Assembly (NCBI GenBank): GCA_031800475.1
Contig: DAPKRQ010000152.1
Span: 1-64,000, forward strand
Length of the DNA stretch: 64,000 bases
Direction: 5' to 3'
Source of the DNA: Kuafuiihalomonas phototrophica
Lineage (GTDB): Bacteria > Myxococcota > Kuafuiibacteriia > Kuafuiibacteriales > Kuafuiibacteriaceae
The position numbers were made by a program, and so were the translations under genes. The notes under the pieces are model-generated. The model had not been told where the DNA came from. It saw only the letters and a program-made list of their open reading frames with translations, and searched no databases. The first letter of the stretch is position 1. Every line of letters begins with the position of its first letter. Below, piece after piece: positions 51,261 to 60,507 of the stretch.

Positions 51261-53693
51261 GTGAGCAGCCTGCACAACGGGACCGAGCCATTCGACAGCC
51301 GCCAGCCGACCACCCAGCGACGCCCCATCACCCAGCCGCCGCGGCGGGTGGGGCCCGTGGAAGCCCCCACGGCGATGCGGGTGCGCAAGCGCAACGGGGC
51401 GTTCGAACTGGCGGACGTGAACAAGATCGTGAAGGCCGTCGGCCGCTGTTGCAGCGGGCTGCCGAACGTGGATGCCAACCGGGTCGCCATCAAGACCATC
51501 GGAGGTCTGTACGATGGGGCCACCACCCGTGAACTGGATCAGCTCTCGATCCAGACCGCGGCGGCGTTCATCGCCGAAGAGCCCGAGTACTCGAAGCTGG
51601 CCGCCCGCCTGCTCGCGACCTTCGTCGACAAGGAAGTGAAGGGACAGGACATCCAGTCCTTTTCCCAGTCCGTGAAGCTCGGCCACCAGGTCGAACTCGT
51701 GAACGATCGCCTGCTCGAATTCGTGGAGCGCAACAAGCGCAAGCTCGATCAGGCGGTGCAGCCCAGCCGCAATCAGCTCTTCGAATACTTCGGGCTTCGC
51801 ACGGTCTACGACCGCTACCTGCTGCGGCACCCGCAAAAGCGCGAGGTGATCGAGACCCCGCAGTACTTCTTCTTGCGGGTGGCCTGCGCCCTGGCAGAGA
51901 GCGTGCAAGACGCCATCGAAATGTATCGGATGTTTTCGTCCCTCGAATACCTTCCGAGCTCGCCCACGTTGTTCAACTCGGGCACACGCCACGAGCAGCT
52001 GTCTTCGTGCTTCTTGCTCGACTCGCCAGAGGACGACCTGGGCGAAATCTACAAACGCTACGGCGACGTGGCTCAGCTATCCAAGTTTTCGGGCGGCATC
52101 GGCCTGGCCTACAGCCGCATTCGGTCCAAGGGGTCGTTGATCAAGAGCACCAATGGTCACTCCAACGGGATCGTTCCGTGGCTCAAGACCCTGGATGCTT
52201 CGGTCGCCGCCGTGAACCAGGGCGGCAAGCGCAAGGGGGCTTGCTGCGTGTACCTCGAGCCCTGGCACGCCGATATCGAAGACTTCTTGGAGTTGCGGGA
52301 CAACGTCGGCGACGAGGCCCGCCGGGCCCACAACCTGAACCTGGCCAACTGGGTCTGCGACCTGTTCATGAAGCGGGTCGAACAAAACCAGAGCTGGAGC
52401 CTGTTCGATCCCCGCAAGGTGCCGCAGCTCGTGGACCTGTACGGAGAGGAATTCGAAAAAGCCTACGAGGAGGCCGAAGCCGCCGGGCTCGCCGAGAAGA
52501 CCATGCCGGCCCGGGAGCTGTACTCTCGCATGATGAAGACCTTGGCCCAGACCGGCAACGGTTGGATGACGTTCAAGGACAAGTCGAACGTCGCGTGCAA
52601 CCAGACCGCCCTCCCCGGCCGCACGGTTCATTTGTCGAACCTGTGCACCGAGATCATCGAGGTGACCTCTCGAGACGAGACGGCGGTGTGCAACCTGGGC
52701 TCAATCAACCTGGCCCGTCACGTGGTGGACGGCGAGGTCGACTTCGATCACCTGAGCCGCACCGTTCAGACTGCCGTGCGGCAGCTCGACCGGGTGATCG
52801 ACCTGAACTTCTATCCGATTCCCAGCACCGCGAAATCCAACTCGAAGTGGCGGCCGGTCGGGCTCGGCATGATGGGCCTGCAGGACGTCTTCTTCTTGAT
52901 GGGCATTCCGTTCGATTCGGAAGAAGCAAAAGCCACGTCTCGACGGATCGCCGAGGAGATCTACTTCTCCGCCCTGAGTGCGAGTCTCGAGTTGGCCAAG
53001 GAACGGGGTGCTCATCCCGGCTTTCCGGAGACTCGGGCTGCCCAGGGCCAGCTTCAGTTCGATTTCTGGGAAACCAAGCCCGAACGACGGGAGCGATGGG
53101 AGAATCTGCGAAAGGAAATTCGCGACCACGGCCTGCGAAATTCGTTGCTCATCGCCATCGCACCGACGGCGACCATCGCCTCGATCGCAGGATGCTACGA
53201 GTGCATCGAGCCCCAGGTTTCGAACCTGTTCAAGCGGGAGACCCTGTCCGGCGAGTTCCTGCAGATCAACCGCTACCTGGTCCAGGAGCTCAAGCGGCTG
53301 GGCCTGTGGACCGAAGACATGCGCACCCAGATCAAGATGGCCGAGGGCTCGGTGCAAGGCATCGAAGAAATCCCCGCGGAGCTGCGGCATGTGTACAGAA
53401 CTGCCTGGGAGATCCCGATGAAGTCGCTGATCGACATGGCTGCGGAACGGGGCGCGTTCATCGACCAGAGCCAGAGCCTGAACCTGTTCATGGAGAGCCC
53501 CGCCATGGGACCACTTTCGTCCATGTACTTTTACGCCTGGAAGCGGGGTATCAAGACCACCTACTACCTGCGCTCCCGCCCGGCCACGCAGATCGCCAAG
53601 ACCACCGTGTCGGGCACGGCCAAGGCCCGGAGCGACGCGGACGCAGTGACTTGTTCGCTCGAAAACCCCGAAACCTGTGAGGCCTGCCAGTAG
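51261..53693 (+). CDS. nrdA: Ribonucleotide reductase class Ia, alpha subunit
   Basis: It reduces ribonucleoside diphosphates to deoxyribonucleotides with NrdB. It has 810 residues from GTG at 51261, preceded by GGGAGGG. An ATP-cone (about 39-130, MRVRKRNGAFELADVNK) gives allosteric overall control. The redox Cys pair lies in SSCFLLDS and VCNLGS, with LSNLCTEI as the radical Cys/finger-loop region. The C-terminal CEAC is the reductant-accepting pair. A terminator separates it from nrdB. Confidence 0.96.
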   Translation: MSSLHNGTEPFDSRQPTTQRRPITQPPRRVGPVEAPTAMRVRKRNGAFELADVNKIVKAVGRCCSGLPNVDANRVAIKTIGGLYDGATTRELDQLSIQTAAAFIAEEPEYSKLAARLLATFVDKEVKGQDIQSFSQSVKLGHQVELVNDRLLEFVERNKRKLDQAVQPSRNQLFEYFGLRTVYDRYLLRHPQKREVIETPQYFFLRVACALAESVQDAIEMYRMFSSLEYLPSSPTLFNSGTRHEQLSSCFLLDSPEDDLGEIYKRYGDVAQLSKFSGGIGLAYSRIRSKGSLIKSTNGHSNGIVPWLKTLDASVAAVNQGGKRKGACCVYLEPWHADIEDFLELRDNVGDEARRAHNLNLANWVCDLFMKRVEQNQSWSLFDPRKVPQLVDLYGEEFEKAYEEAEAAGLAEKTMPARELYSRMMKTLAQTGNGWMTFKDKSNVACNQTALPGRTVHLSNLCTEIIEVTSRDETAVCNLGSINLARHVVDGEVDFDHLSRTVQTAVRQLDRVIDLNFYPIPSTAKSNSKWRPVGLGMMGLQDVFFLMGIPFDSEEAKATSRRIAEEIYFSALSASLELAKERGAHPGFPETRAAQGQLQFDFWETKPERRERWENLRKEIRDHGLRNSLLIAIAPTATIASIAGCYECIEPQVSNLFKRETLSGEFLQINRYLVQELKRLGLWTEDMRTQIKMAEGSVQGIEEIPAELRHVYRTAWEIPMKSLIDMAAERGAFIDQSQSLNLFMESPAMGPLSSMYFYAWKRGIKTTYYLRSRPATQIAKTTVSGTAKARSDADAVTCSLENPETCEACQ

Positions 53694-53724
53694 ACGGGCC
53701 GACTCCCTCGCGAGCCTCAACCCG

Positions 53725-53757
53725 AACCCAGCCGGCGTCGTTCGGCTGGGTTCTTTT
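53725..53757 (+). terminator. Intrinsic terminator between nrdA and nrdB
   Basis: AACCCAGCCG (53725-53734) pairs with CGGCTGGGTT (53743-53752) around an 8-base loop, followed by CTTTTT. It lies in the 88-base spacer and would reduce nrdB read-through. Confidence 0.88.
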
Positions 53758-53781
53758 TACTCGATTCACTCAGGAGAGATC

Positions 53782-54780
53782 ATGCTGCTCGACCCCGGAA
53801 TGAACCTGACCCTGCGCCCAATGCGGTACCCCAAGTTCTATGAAATGTATCGCAATGGGATCAAGAACACCTGGACGGTGGAAGAAGTCGACTTCTCCCT
53901 GGACCTGGTGGATCTGCGCGAAAAGATGACGCCGGGCGAACGTCACCTGATCCATCGACTGGTGGCCTTCTTCGCCACCGGCGATTCGATCGTGGCGAAC
54001 AACCTGGTGCTGAACCTCTACGAACACATCAACGCACCCGAGGCGCGCATGTACCTATCTCGGCAGCTCTTCGAAGAAGCGCTGCACGTACAGTTCTACC
54101 TGACGCTGCTCGACACCTACGTGCCCGATCCGGCCGAGCGCGAAAAAGCATTCGCCGCCATCGAGAACATTCCATCGATCCGCGACAAGGCCGCTTTCTG
54201 CCAAAAATGGATCGACGCGGTGCAGGACCTCGGTCCGCTCCACACCCGCGAAAAGCGCCGGCAGTTCTTGCTGAACCTGATCTGCTTCGCGTCCTGCATC
54301 GAAGGCTTGTTCTTTTTCGCGGCATTCGCGTACGTCTACCACCTTCGAAACAAAGGCTTGCTTCACGGACTGGCGTCCGGAACCAACTGGGTGTTCCGGG
54401 ACGAAAGCGCCCACATGGCCTTTGCATTCGAAGTCGTAAACACGGTCCGCCGAGAAGAGCCCGAGCTGTTCGACGACGACCTGGAAGCCCAGATCCATCA
54501 GATGCTCGAAGAGGCCATCGCCTGCGAGGTGCAGTTCGCCGACGACGTGTTGAGCGGCGGTGTGGCGGGGATCAGCGTGACCGAGATGCGGACCTATCTC
54601 GAGTACATCGCCGATCAACGGCTGACCATGCTCGGATTGGCTCCGCGGTATCACTCCAAGAACCCGTTCACCTTCATGGAGCTGCAGGACGTTCAGGAGC
54701 TGGCGAACTTCTTCGAGCGGCGTGTCTCCGCCTACCAGGTCGGCTTCTCGGGCGAGTTCAGCCTGGAAGCCACGTTCTGA
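53782..54780 (+). CDS. nrdB: Ribonucleotide reductase class Ia, beta subunit
   Basis: Di-iron/tyrosyl-radical subunit of 332 residues. The first metal ligand is Asp68, followed by Glu99-Ala-Leu-His102 and the radical Tyr106 in EALHVQFY. The second half gives CIEGLFF and DESAHMAFAF ligands. The ATG at 53782 has AGGAGA upstream and is preferred over the frame starting at 53677, which contains the terminator. NrdB follows nrdA but is separated by a strong hairpin. Confidence 0.96.
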   Translation: MLLDPGMNLTLRPMRYPKFYEMYRNGIKNTWTVEEVDFSLDLVDLREKMTPGERHLIHRLVAFFATGDSIVANNLVLNLYEHINAPEARMYLSRQLFEEALHVQFYLTLLDTYVPDPAEREKAFAAIENIPSIRDKAAFCQKWIDAVQDLGPLHTREKRRQFLLNLICFASCIEGLFFFAAFAYVYHLRNKGLLHGLASGTNWVFRDESAHMAFAFEVVNTVRREEPELFDDDLEAQIHQMLEEAIACEVQFADDVLSGGVAGISVTEMRTYLEYIADQRLTMLGLAPRYHSKNPFTFMELQDVQELANFFERRVSAYQVGFSGEFSLEATF

Positions 54781-54784
54781 AGCA

Positions 54785-55342
54785 TCACGGGGTGGTGCGC
54801 TGGCCCTGGCGCAAGGTCGCGCAGCCGACGAGCCCATGGGCGTCCGACAGCGAAGGCCTGGCGCTTCCATCCTCCCGCAACATCACCGCCATACCCCGAG
54901 GCCCCGGCGAGTCGACCTGCATGGCGAGCTCGTGGCTGGACTTCGTACGGTCGGAAACGACGATCCGACCCAGTTCGACCGGCTCGAAGGGCAGAGCTTC
55001 GGGTGTACTGCCCGATCGTTCTCGGGGGTCCACCTTGCCGGTGCGCAAGGTGTCGAGCTTTGGTTCCGCGGGGCACCGGGGTCCGCGCAGGACCCGGTAG
55101 GACCCGGGCGGCAGGCCGAGCACCCGCAGGCGCAGCTGCTCCCCGTCCCAATGAGCGACGCCCGCAACACGACTTGCGCCCAAAGCGGTGATCGCACCCC
55201 TCCATCCACCCTTACCGGCCCGGCGCCCATCGAATTCGGGTCGGGCGACCTCGGCCGCGGGCATCTGCGGGGGAGGCCTCATGTCCGGCTGGGGAATGCT
55301 CGGGAGCAAGACGCTCCAAATCCAAAATGCGGTCGGTTCCAT
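54785..55342 (-). CDS. Degenerate Cu/Zn superoxide dismutase-like protein
   Basis: A 185-residue protein with the strand order of the Cu/Zn SOD fold: GVAHWDGEQLRLRVLGLPPGS, a Cys at 90 (GPRC), ELGRIVVSD, GMAVMLREDG and HGLVGCATLR with Cys174. The two cysteines match the SOD disulfide. The histidine ligands of copper and zinc are absent, so it is unlikely to dismutate superoxide; Cu/Zn-SOD-like beta domains without metal sites are known in other bacteria. The N-terminal TAFWIWSVLL may be a signal. The frame is open further upstream, so the start is uncertain. Confidence 0.6.
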   Translation of the reverse strand: MEPTAFWIWSVLLPSIPQPDMRPPPQMPAAEVARPEFDGRRAGKGGWRGAITALGASRVAGVAHWDGEQLRLRVLGLPPGSYRVLRGPRCPAEPKLDTLRTGKVDPRERSGSTPEALPFEPVELGRIVVSDRTKSSHELAMQVDSPGPRGMAVMLREDGSARPSLSDAHGLVGCATLRQGQRTTP

Positions 55343-55506
55343 GGCCCCACGGTCTGCAACCCTGATGCCAACCGAAAGGATCCGTACGGACCCGAATGCC
55401 TCGACCCGGCCGCCGACCACCGCGGTCCGGCTGGCGGGACCTGCTTCGCGGAAGCAGGTCGCGTTGACGGCGATCGCCGGCATGCTCTGTGCTAGATTCT
55501 TTTCGG

Positions 55507-55989
55507 ATGAGATACGGACGACCCGCCCAGATGGTCTTCGCAGCCTTCGACGCTCCACAGAACGCGGTCGGCGTCTTGGAGGAACTGCAGAGCAAAGGGT
55601 TCAAGCCGGGAGGCTTCGGCCTGATCGCCCGGGAGCAAGACCGGGGCGCCATGGACGACTCGGACCTGATGGGCGAACTCATGAACCAGCTGACCCACGC
55701 TCCCGCCATGTCGGTGGACGGGCGCGACGTGGCCAGCGCGGGCAGCGTCCCCGGCCAGCTGGACCCGGGAGCCGATGGCGCCATGGCCGGTCTGCGCGCC
55801 GCGCTGCAAAACGCCGGAGCGTCGGCGCGCGAGGCGGGCGAGATCGAGCGCACCCTCGCCAACGGCGGGGTGGTTTTGGCGGTGGCGGCGGCAGACCCGA
55901 TCAAGGGTGCCGACGCAGCCACCCTCTTCCGGGATCAGGGCGCGCGGGTGGCCGCTCGGCTCGCCGTACCCCCCGCTTCCGGCAACTGA
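55507..55989 (+). CDS. General-stress-protein-17M-like small protein
   Basis: A 160-residue protein. The two alpha/beta repeats (PAQMVFAAFDAPQNAVGVLEEL and GGVVLAVAAADPIKGADA) follow the pattern of the general stress protein 17M/YflT-like family, which regulates or responds to stress by unknown means. GTG at 55489 is an alternative start. It is divergent from the SOD-like gene. Confidence 0.6.
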   Translation: MRYGRPAQMVFAAFDAPQNAVGVLEELQSKGFKPGGFGLIAREQDRGAMDDSDLMGELMNQLTHAPAMSVDGRDVASAGSVPGQLDPGADGAMAGLRAALQNAGASAREAGEIERTLANGGVVLAVAAADPIKGADAATLFRDQGARVAARLAVPPASGN

Positions 55990-56014
55990 GTCGCAGACCG
56001 GCCTGGGCTTCGGA

Positions 56015-57040
56015 TCAAAACCCGAAGGCGAGAATGGCCGCGCCGGTCAGGTACACGCCCAAGATGACGACCCCCTCGAACCCGATGCCCGCCCGCTGAC
56101 GATGGAGCAATCCGGCCGCCAGGGTGGCCGTGAGCAACAAGGTCTCGGCGGCCACGAAGAACGTGGACGGGTCGATGGCGTGGTACACCGAGCCGGGAGC
56201 GAGGACGTCGCACACCGCCACGATCAGAATGTCGAAAGCGTTTCCTCCGATGATGTTCGCCACGGCCAACGTGAGGGCGCCCGCTCGCACCGCGAAGATG
56301 GCCACCATCAACTCGGGAAGCGACGACGCCACGCTGGTCATCATGCCGCCGACGAAGCTGTCGGAAAGGCCCGTGGTTTCCGCCAACCCCAAACCGGTTC
56401 GGGCGAGCAGACCGCCGGCGGCGGCCACGGTGAGGCCCAACAGGACGAAGCGAAGCCAATGGCCGCCGATGGATCCCGCAGCCCCCTTCGGCGGACGGTC
56501 GGCCGCCCCGGCGGCAGTTGCCGGGTCCAGATTGGGGCGCCACATGGGTCGGACCCGGGCCTGCTGCGTCAACCGAAGGCCCGCCATGTACACCACCACC
56601 AAGGCGATACTCGCTGGATGCACCGATCCCCAAGTCACGGCCGGAGAGGCGACCCCGAGCACCACCACCGACAGCAAGCCGATGGTCAGCAGGCACTGAA
56701 ACAAATTCGGGAGGGACGCTGCGGCGTGCTCCAGGTTTCCATGGCGATGGAAGAGGTCGGCCACAACGATGAACGCAGTCTGGACCGCGATTCCCCCGAG
56801 GGCATTGCTGACCGCGAAACTGGGGCGCCCTTCCCACGCTGCGAGCGCGCTGGTGACCAGCCCCGGCAGGCTGGTCATGGCGCCCAGCAAGACGCCACCC
56901 ACCAGCGCGCGGCCGACGCCGGTGCGCTCGGCCAGAACATCGGCCGCCCGAGTGAACGGCACGCCCGCCACGAGCAGAACCCCCGCGGCGAGTGCCAACA
57001 GCCCGCCATGGTACGCCGGAGAGCCAGGCGCCCAGTCCAT
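56015..57040 (-). CDS. CaCA-family cation/calcium exchanger
   Basis: Membrane antiporter of 341 residues with about 10 helices. The two alpha-repeats are recognisable: GAMTSLPGLVTS in the first half and SVASSLPELMVA in the second. The usual catalytic Glu after the LP dipeptide is Gly in repeat 1 and Glu in repeat 2. A charged loop (ARVRPMWRP) separates the halves. I used the ATG at 57040, where homology begins. Transported ion unknown. Confidence 0.85.
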   Translation of the reverse strand: MDWAPGSPAYHGGLLALAAGVLLVAGVPFTRAADVLAERTGVGRALVGGVLLGAMTSLPGLVTSALAAWEGRPSFAVSNALGGIAVQTAFIVVADLFHRHGNLEHAAASLPNLFQCLLTIGLLSVVVLGVASPAVTWGSVHPASIALVVVYMAGLRLTQQARVRPMWRPNLDPATAAGAADRPPKGAAGSIGGHWLRFVLLGLTVAAAGGLLARTGLGLAETTGLSDSFVGGMMTSVASSLPELMVAIFAVRAGALTLAVANIIGGNAFDILIVAVCDVLAPGSVYHAIDPSTFFVAAETLLLTATLAAGLLHRQRAGIGFEGVVILGVYLTGAAILAFGF

Positions 57041-57231
57041 CACGGTGCTCCGCCGCAATCCGGGGACATCGCCCCATCCTGGGCACGCCCCCGAGAACGG
57101 GAGCAAAGAATCGGCGCGCTCCGTCTCGGCGAGGCATCCCGCCTCAGGGCAACGCACCCGTGGCGGGCGGACAAAGCGCGGCCCAGACAATCGGTTGGGC
57201 GCCGGCATTCAACTTGCGGCGCGTGAGCCCC

Positions 57232-57693
57232 ATGCAACGGAAACCATTTCACATCTCCATGAACCCTTTCATGAAACTCTCGATGGCGGCGGGCATCGCG
57301 CTGGCGCTTTCGGTGCCCGGTAGCGGGCGAGCCCGAGACGCCGACCTGCCGCAGCCGCGTGTCGACCGTGGGATCCGGCACCTGAGTGGCGGGGTGGGTC
57401 TGCAAGAAGAGCGCGCCATGAACCAAGTCGCCCATCGCTATTCGACCCGCATCGTGTTCGCGCGACCGGATGGCGCTTTCCTCAGTCGGCTGGACTTGCG
57501 CGTGCGCAGGGACGGACGCACCCTGGTGCAGGATGAGTTGCGGGGACCGATGTTCTTCGCGAACTTGAAACCGGGGACCTATCAGGTCGAGGTCGAGCAC
57601 GAGGACTGGCAGAACCGAACGGTGTCGGTGCACGTACCGGTCGACGGCCATGTCGAGCTCTTGCTGACGATGGCGCCTTCGCCGAATGCCTGA
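57232..57693 (+). CDS. Secreted small beta-domain protein
   Basis: A 153-residue protein with a signal peptide (MKLSMAAGIALALSVPGSG, starting near residue 14). The mature part contains a beta-sandwich-like segment (VFARPDGAFLSRLDLRVR, LKPGTYQVEVEHEDWQ) like carboxypeptidase-regulatory/CNA-B-type domains. ATG at 57259 is an alternative start. Divergent from the CaCA gene and convergent with the glycosyltransferase. Function unknown. Confidence 0.65.
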   Translation: MQRKPFHISMNPFMKLSMAAGIALALSVPGSGRARDADLPQPRVDRGIRHLSGGVGLQEERAMNQVAHRYSTRIVFARPDGAFLSRLDLRVRRDGRTLVQDELRGPMFFANLKPGTYQVEVEHEDWQNRTVSVHVPVDGHVELLLTMAPSPNA

Positions 57694-57711
57694 TCCGAGC
57701 GAAAGGATCGT

Positions 57712-57728
57712 CGGGGGCTTTGCCCCCG
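57712..57728. terminator. Hairpin between convergent genes
   Basis: CGGGGGC and GCCCCCG with a TTT loop, in the 47-base gap between the secreted-protein gene and the convergent glycosyltransferase gene. No T-run is present; a bidirectional terminator role is possible. Confidence 0.4.
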
Positions 57729-57740
57729 GCCCTTTCCTCT

Positions 57741-58961
57741 TCAAGCCTCGACGCCTCGAGTGAGACGCACCAGTTCCATGCATGCTCGAGCCACCTGACT
57801 GGCGGCTTCGGGTTGGCCCAGTCGGTGAGCTTGCGTCCTCAAAGACCTCCAGCGATCCAGATCGGCGAACATGGCGTCGATTTTGGGTCCGAGCAGAGCG
57901 CTTCGAAAGATCCGCGTCGCCGCCTGGTGCTCCAGGAGAAAGTCGACATTCTGGGCTTCTTGATCGGGGCGAGGCCTCAGAAATGCCATGGGGCAGCCGG
58001 CCGACATCGACTCGGCGCAGGTCAGCCCGCCGGCCTTTCCGATCACCACGTCGGATTCGGCCAAGACCTCCGGCATGTCGTCTCGCGGCCCACAAACCTC
58101 CACGACGTGCCCATCTGGCGGAACCGAGACCTGCCGGAGCGCATCGAGGCGGTCTGAATCCCCACCCGCCAGCACCCGAACGTAAAGGGGACGTCTCGCC
58201 ATCAGCAGATCTTGCAGGTTCTGGGTCGCGGCCTCGGGGGTGGTGCCGGTCGCCGACAGCAAGACCCGAGGGCGACGCTCCTCCGACTCGAACGCCCGGA
58301 TCCGGGCTTCGGTTTCGGCATCGAAGTCCGCGTCGTTCTTTCGCAGGGCAGCAAATCGGGGGTCGATGGGAATGCCGGTCCGTTCGATCCGATCGAGCGG
58401 AACCCCGAGACGGCTCAAGTAGGCCTTGGCATCCCCCGAAGCCACGAAAAAGCGCTCGCAGGGGTCCTGCGACCAAAGTGCGTGACTGAAATAGTCCGTC
58501 GTGACCGTGACGTGCGGAAAGTGCACCCGGCCCCTGCGCCGCAGAAAAGCGGCCACCTCGGCCGGGAAGAAGTGGGTGTGAATGGCCAGGTCGCAGGGAG
58601 TCTCGACCATGAAGTCGATCAGCGATCGCAGGCTCGTGAGTTCCAAGCCCCGGAGGCTCTTTTCGAAGATGTTTTCCTTTTCGGGCGGACGGTCGGACCA
58701 AGCGTACAGTTGCCCGAAGACGTGGGGGGCGTCGTCCATCAGCCAGTTCCTCACGGTTTGATACACTTGATGGACCGCTGGATTCATGTAGTCGACGATG
58801 TTGACCCGCCGGACCTCGACCGGCTCGGGCAAAGCCCGCAGCGCCGCATCCACCGCTTCGGCAGCCCGCCGATGGCCGGCTCCCGTGGATTCCATGTAGT
58901 ATATGCATACCCGGAGAGATGAAGGGGCATTTCCCCCTCCGTGGAAGTCGGAAGGTCCCAT
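57741..58961 (-). CDS. MGDG-synthase-like processive glycosyltransferase
   Basis: A 406-residue GT-B glycosyltransferase of the monogalactosyldiacylglycerol synthase/processive diacylglycerol glucosyltransferase type. ESTGAGHRRAAEAV near the N-terminus is the family start (acceptor domain). VLLSATGT, EVCGPRDDMPEVLAESDVVIGKAGGLTCAES is split over about 295-340 and carries the UDP-sugar site. It probably glycosylates a membrane lipid or a carotenoid-like acceptor. Frame opens further upstream but that part is antisense. Divergent from the GH1 gene. Confidence 0.85.
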   Translation of the reverse strand: MGPSDFHGGGNAPSSLRVCIYYMESTGAGHRRAAEAVDAALRALPEPVEVRRVNIVDYMNPAVHQVYQTVRNWLMDDAPHVFGQLYAWSDRPPEKENIFEKSLRGLELTSLRSLIDFMVETPCDLAIHTHFFPAEVAAFLRRRGRVHFPHVTVTTDYFSHALWSQDPCERFFVASGDAKAYLSRLGVPLDRIERTGIPIDPRFAALRKNDADFDAETEARIRAFESEERRPRVLLSATGTTPEAATQNLQDLLMARRPLYVRVLAGGDSDRLDALRQVSVPPDGHVVEVCGPRDDMPEVLAESDVVIGKAGGLTCAESMSAGCPMAFLRPRPDQEAQNVDFLLEHQAATRIFRSALLGPKIDAMFADLDRWRSLRTQAHRLGQPEAASQVARACMELVRLTRGVEA

Positions 58962-59042
58962 GGCCCAGCATCTACCGCAATCTGCGTGCCAAGTCCCGCG
59001 AACGTCGCACACAGCTGGCCTCTGGCACGGGCTTTGATACGC

Positions 59043-60359
59043 ATGGGCCGCATGGGTTCCGACATCGTTCCCGATTTGAAGCTCCCCTTCCCGCCGGGGT
59101 TTCGATGGGGTGCCGCCACATCGAGCCATCAGGTGGAGGGCGACAACCACGGAAACGACTGGTGGGATTGGGAGCTGGCCCATCCGACCCGAATCCGGGG
59201 CGGCGAAGTATCGGGCTCCGCTTGCGGCTGGTGGCGCGGGCGGGCCGAGCACGATCTTCGGCTCGCCGCGAGCCTGGGACACAACGCCCATCGGGCGAGC
59301 CTGGAGTGGAGCCGAATCGAGCCCGATCCGGGCCGATTCTCCACTCGAGCGATCGATCGCTATCGCGAGATCTTGGGAGCGGGCAAAGACGCCGGGCTCG
59401 CCATGTACGTGACCCTGAACCACTTCACATTGCCTCGCTGGGTCTCGGTCCGGGGCGGCTGGACGGACCGGAGCCTTCCGGATCGCTTTGCGGGCTATGC
59501 CGAGCATGTGGCCCGATGCCTGGGCGACCTGGTCGAGGGGTTTTTGACCGTGAACGAGCCGGCGGTCTTGGCTTTCAAAGCCCACCTTCAAGGCATGTGG
59601 CCACCGGGCCAGCGAGACCCCCGAGCGGCCGCCCGGAGCCTGGGCGGCCAACTGCGCGGCCACGAGCTCGCGTTCGAGCGGTTGAAAGCCGTCCTCCCCT
59701 CGGTCCCCGTCGGAATCGCCCTCAACATTCCCACCGTGGAACCGGCCCGCCCGGGTCACCGAGGAGACCACAGCGCGGCCAACCTGGAAGACTGGTTGGT
59801 GAACGGCTGCCTTCTTCGAGCCCTCCGCACGGGCCGTCGATGGCCGCCCATCGGCTGGGCCCGGACCACGGCCCGCCCGCGCCCGCTCGACTTCATCGGA
59901 CTCAACTACTACGGAGCTTATCAGGTGCAGCTCGACTTCGGCCGACGGCCTCGCTTCGTGCAGCGACCGACCATCCGAACGGAAACGGCCGACTGGGGAA
60001 AACCTGCGCCCGATGCCTTCTACCAAGTGCTGCGGCGCTTGCAGTCCCTCGAAGTCCCCATCCTGGTATCGGAAAACGGGTTGTTCGATGCCGACGACAG
60101 CCTGCGCCCCCGGTACATCGTCGACCACGTCGAAGCGATGCACCGAGCGATTCACGACGGTGCACCCGTGTTCGGTTACCTGCACTGGTCTTTGATCGAC
60201 AACTTCGAGTGGGCCCAAGGCTGGACCACACCATTCGGGCTGGTGGGCATCGACCGAGTCACCCAACAAAGAACGCCCAAAAAGAGTGCGAAGCTCTTCG
60301 AGGTCATCGCCCGAAACAACGCCCTCGTGGGTCTTCATCCGACGTCGGCGTCGGCCTGA
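59043..60359 (+). CDS. GH1-family beta-glycosidase
   Basis: Glycoside hydrolase family 1, 438 residues. The acid/base Glu172 is in TVNEP and the nucleophile Glu344 in VSENG. FRWGAATSSHQVEG is the usual N-terminal signature. No signal peptide, so cytoplasmic. It likely hydrolyses beta-glucosides or galactosides; it stands divergent to a lipid-type glycosyltransferase. The 3' end is repeated downstream in three copies. Confidence 0.92.
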   Translation: MGRMGSDIVPDLKLPFPPGFRWGAATSSHQVEGDNHGNDWWDWELAHPTRIRGGEVSGSACGWWRGRAEHDLRLAASLGHNAHRASLEWSRIEPDPGRFSTRAIDRYREILGAGKDAGLAMYVTLNHFTLPRWVSVRGGWTDRSLPDRFAGYAEHVARCLGDLVEGFLTVNEPAVLAFKAHLQGMWPPGQRDPRAAARSLGGQLRGHELAFERLKAVLPSVPVGIALNIPTVEPARPGHRGDHSAANLEDWLVNGCLLRALRTGRRWPPIGWARTTARPRPLDFIGLNYYGAYQVQLDFGRRPRFVQRPTIRTETADWGKPAPDAFYQVLRRLQSLEVPILVSENGLFDADDSLRPRYIVDHVEAMHRAIHDGAPVFGYLHWSLIDNFEWAQGWTTPFGLVGIDRVTQQRTPKKSAKLFEVIARNNALVGLHPTSASA

Positions 60360-60460
60360 CCGGCTGGCGGTCGAGCCCGACTCCTCGGGCCTGACCGGCT
60401 GGCGGTCGAGCCCGAGACTCCTCGGCCTGACCGGCTGGCGGTCGAGCCCGAGACTCCTCG
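60355..60460. repeat. Three tandem copies of a 35-36-bp unit at the GH1 gene end
   Basis: Copies begin with CCTGACCGGCTGGCGGTCGA at 60355, 60390 and 60426; copy 1 lacks two bases. The first copy includes the TGA of the GH1 gene. The region sits before the convergent ATP-grasp stop at 60508. Confidence 0.9.
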
Positions 60461-60507
60461 TCCCACCGAGGCAAAATGTCCCTCGTCCAGCCGGAAACCT
60501 GCTCCTT

